From assembly GCF_037975245.1 (NCBI RefSeq), contig NC_092577.1, positions 23,524,398-23,588,397 on the forward strand: 64,000 nucleotides of DNA, written 5' to 3'. A program made the position numbers and the translations under genes. The stretch comes from Apostichopus japonicus (taxonomy: Eukaryota; Echinodermata; Holothuroidea; Aspidochirotida; Stichopodidae). Shown here one piece after another: positions 63,186 to 64,000 of this stretch (position 1 is its first letter; every line of letters begins with the position of its first letter). The notes below the pieces were generated by a model. It searched no databases. It worked only from the letters and a program-made list of their open reading frames with translations, and was not told the origin of the DNA.

Positions 63186-64000
63186 TCACGTTCAATATCG
63201 TTTCTCGTAGACGTGTTTTTCTGTGATCTCGTTTTTCACTGTTTTAGCCGTTTGTCAGGATTGCAACTATGTTGTGATCGTTGTGGACTATTTGTTTTTT
63301 CATCTCCTTGGAAAACTTTCCTATTAACACGGTTGACAATATGTTACCGTCCCCTGGAGGGGAGAGAGTAGACAGACAAATATAAATTGTATCTGATAAA
63401 ATGGCGTTGCTGTATTCTCCGTATTACATGGCTTTCAACAAAGAACTGAAGTATTAACATTAACCCTGAAACAACATACTCTAAACTGTTATAAAGACGA
63501 AAGTCCCCTTACTGCTTTAAGATGTAGCACTGCAACTGACCTACAGTAGAGACTCGATGCCTCTCTTGTGTAATCAATTTAAGTAGATACTAACCTAAGT
63601 CTGTTGCTTAACAATAACAGCTACACAAATAAGTACATGAACGTTATTAGCCTACTTACTTTGTTACATAATGATATTACACTCCTTTAAGTTTAATACT
63701 GACATTTAACTCCTTTAAGTTTAACAGCACAATGATCAACTATATGATCACTCCCTGATTATACAATTTGTCAAACTCAACTCTAGAAGTTTGCTCGCAA
63801 TGCTACCCTATGCACTACGTAAAGTCACACTAATACGTCGTGCCGTAAAACGTAGCACAATTGCTACCTAAACACATTATATTACAGACCATGCCTGCAG
63901 CTGTCAAACCTACGCTAATACACTCTATATTAACAGTACAGCCTGGCCAACATAATATACTATCACATGGACGTATGGTCAACGTAAGCCGACGGCCTGG
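63186..64000. other. Unassigned sequence following the 5S fragment
   Basis: No reading frame with a recognised domain. Its position after the CCGGTTCTCG junction suggests the 5' part of another site-specific LINE, but its first bases do not resemble the 5' UTR of copy 2. The rest is AT-rich. Confidence 0.4.

Overview
The window is eukaryotic nuclear DNA, very probably from a marine invertebrate deuterostome, with an echinoderm as the best guess. The evidence is GT-AG introns, 5S rRNA copies with an echinoderm-like sequence (the CCGGTTCTCGTCCGATCACCG stretch), and transposons typical of such genomes: Tx1-clade LINEs, CR1/L2-type LINEs, Ty3/gypsy elements, hAT elements, a Kolobok, tRNA-SINEs and a sea-urchin TU-like foldback element. 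There is no bacterial gene organisation; nearly every long reading frame belongs to a mobile element.

Layout. 1-1340 is unassigned, followed by an 18-bp minisatellite (1340-1740). 1755-5865 is LINE family A (Tx1 clade) with a second A copy inserted in it. 5995-7776 is a decayed hAT transposase. 7.8-12.5 kb is mostly unassigned. 12.6-14.65 kb is a degenerate satellite of about 400-bp units. 14.7-17.9 kb is a decayed Ty3/gypsy element. 19.66-24.3 kb holds exons of a minus-strand spliced gene, two of them broken by LINE insertions, plus a 5S rRNA/LINE-A chimera (21466-21862). 24.3-25.9 kb is a cluster of LINE family B tails.

25.9-63.2 kb is a nested structure built on a 5S rDNA array. A degenerate LINE (family C) sits in a 5S gene. 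Its first copy (about 26.03-52.03 kb) is split inside the reverse transcriptase by a 23.1-kb element (26361-49460). That element has matching inverted termini made of a 15-16 bp tandem repeat and an exact 9-bp target duplication. Inside it lies a minus-strand CR1/L2-type LINE (family D). Family D is interrupted by a LINE A copy carrying a Kolobok/THAP transposon, and by a complete Ty3/gypsy element (35437-42374) that carries a further LINE (family E). Nested hAT-like elements follow (42564-45240).

52.0-63.2 kb is the 5S array itself: one complete 5S copy, several partial copies, and a second family C LINE inserted at the same 5S position (52754-62980). A complete LINE A with both ORFs intact (53153-58028, 15-bp target duplication) is nested in the ORF1 of that second C copy. 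The last 0.8 kb is unassigned.

The window therefore reads as a record of serial insertion. The order can be deduced from target duplications: 5S gene, then LINE C, then TU-like element, then LINE D, then gypsy, then LINE E. LINE A has been the most recently active family, with an intact copy and an almost identical 3' fragment at 2355-3706.
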